Positions 6,289 to 6,642 of a stretch of 6,642 bases of DNA are shown here, piece by piece (within the stretch, counting starts at the first letter, position 1; each line of letters opens with the position of its first letter). Source of the stretch: Moraxellaceae bacterium (GTDB taxonomy: Bacteria; Pseudomonadota; Gammaproteobacteria; Pseudomonadales; Moraxellaceae); assembly GCA_030684415.1 (NCBI GenBank), contig JAUXNL010000134.1, positions 1-6,642 of the forward strand, in the 5' to 3' direction. The translations under genes were made by a program, and so were the position numbers. The notes beneath the pieces are model-generated. The model ran no database searches, was not told the DNA's origin, and was given only the letters and a program-made list of their open reading frames with translations.

Positions 6289-6510
6289 ATGTCGGCAGCA
6301 CATGTCATGTCGTTTGGCGCCGTCGCTTCGGAAGCCGTTATCGGTCGTTCATTTGTGCTTGGCCTGCCTGATCGGCAGGGGCTTTATCGTGTCGGGTTGG
6401 AGCGTAATGTCTGGAAAATTCCCGCTGGTGGTTATGGCACCGGCGATCGTGTGAAAGTTGTTTCCATTGAAGATGATGATTTGCTGGCGGTAGAAAAAGT
6501 CACCAGTTGA
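6289..6510 (+). CDS. Small stand-alone NfeD-like OB-fold protein
   Basis: This 73-residue protein has a strong ribosome-binding site (AAGGAG, 6 nt before the ATG). The frame is open further back to 6052, but that part crosses a terminator and has no start signal. From about Val17 to Val71 it resembles the C-terminal OB-fold domain of NfeD proteins. The domain pattern seen is a Gly near the first strand (IGR, 18-20), a turn of the form LPDRQGLYRVG (26-36), a Trp in the third strand (42), then GDRVKVVSIEDDDLLAVEKV (52-71). Full NfeD proteins have membrane helices before this domain and partner with SPFH/stomatin proteins. Here there is neither a membrane segment nor an SPFH gene in view. It is probably a small soluble protein of unknown role. 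The family call rests on pattern recognition and could be wrong, but the gene itself looks real. Confidence 0.6.
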   Translation: MSAAHVMSFGAVASEAVIGRSFVLGLPDRQGLYRVGLERNVWKIPAGGYGTGDRVKVVSIEDDDLLAVEKVTS

Positions 6511-6563
6511 TCGGTTTTGGCGGCCACTTTTTGCCGCGTCATGGCTGGTGACGGCTACGGCAG

Positions 6564-6586
6564 ATTTTCAGGGGCAAATTTTCAGG
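6564..6586. repeat. Short direct repeat ATTTTCAGG
   Basis: ATTTTCAGG occurs at 6564-6572 and again at 6578-6586, a 14-bp period, in the non-coding stretch after the NfeD-like gene. It is probably a chance or slippage product. Confidence 0.4.
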
Positions 6587-6615
6587 AAGTAGGCGCCGTA
6601 TAGCGGCGACCCTTC

Positions 6616-6642
6616 AAAACAAAGGCCCGGCAATGCCGGGCC
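6616..6642 (-). terminator. Intrinsic terminator hairpin at the right edge
   Basis: GGCCCGGC (6624-6631) pairs with GCCGGGCC (6635-6642) around a 3-nt loop. On the minus strand the stem is followed by TTTGTTTT (6623-6616), so it should end a minus-strand gene lying to the right of the window. It may also end the NfeD-like transcript on the plus strand, but the window stops before any T run there could be seen. Confidence 0.75.

Overview
The window looks like ordinary chromosomal DNA from a GC-rich proteobacterium. A betaproteobacterium, possibly of the Neisseriales, is my best guess. The guess rests on the kind of genes present (an AmpG-related permease, TusA, a NorM-type MATE pump, RhlE with a long basic tail, a CAC-anticodon valine tRNA) and on the base composition. 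No marker gene fixes the taxon. I see no phage, insertion sequence, CRISPR array or defence cassette.

Left part (1-1810). A leader with two hairpins and a degenerate 15-bp triplicate precedes an AmpG/FptX-like 12-helix MFS permease. It is followed 15 nt later by tusA, a sulfur carrier, so the two are probably co-transcribed. They converge on a MATE exporter read from the other strand, with an imperfect hairpin between them.

Middle (1810-5366). The MATE gene (minus strand) most likely starts at 3210, just downstream of an extended -10 element. About 290 bp of non-coding DNA upstream of that promoter holds several inverted repeats and three copies of an 11-bp motif. A strong intrinsic terminator then marks the end of rhlE (minus strand). 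rhlE encodes a DEAD-box RNA helicase with a ~210-residue Arg/Gly/Asp-rich repetitive tail, and it probably starts at a TTG codon.

Right part (5367-6642). About 310 nt of hairpin-rich leader separates rhlE from a tRNA-Val(CAC) on the same strand. The tRNA has its own promoter but no clear terminator, so tRNA and helicase may share a transcript. Beyond it lies about 500 bp without a convincing gene, apparently richer in A+T, containing one clear plus-strand terminator whose transcript is not identified. A 73-residue stand-alone NfeD-like OB-fold protein follows. A terminator hairpin sits at the right edge.

The genes do not form one pathway. They are separate housekeeping and transport units. 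The best leads are the structured tRNA-rhlE junction, the repeat cluster upstream of the MATE gene, the orphan terminator near 6100 and the membrane-less NfeD-like protein. None amounts to a clear new system on sequence alone.
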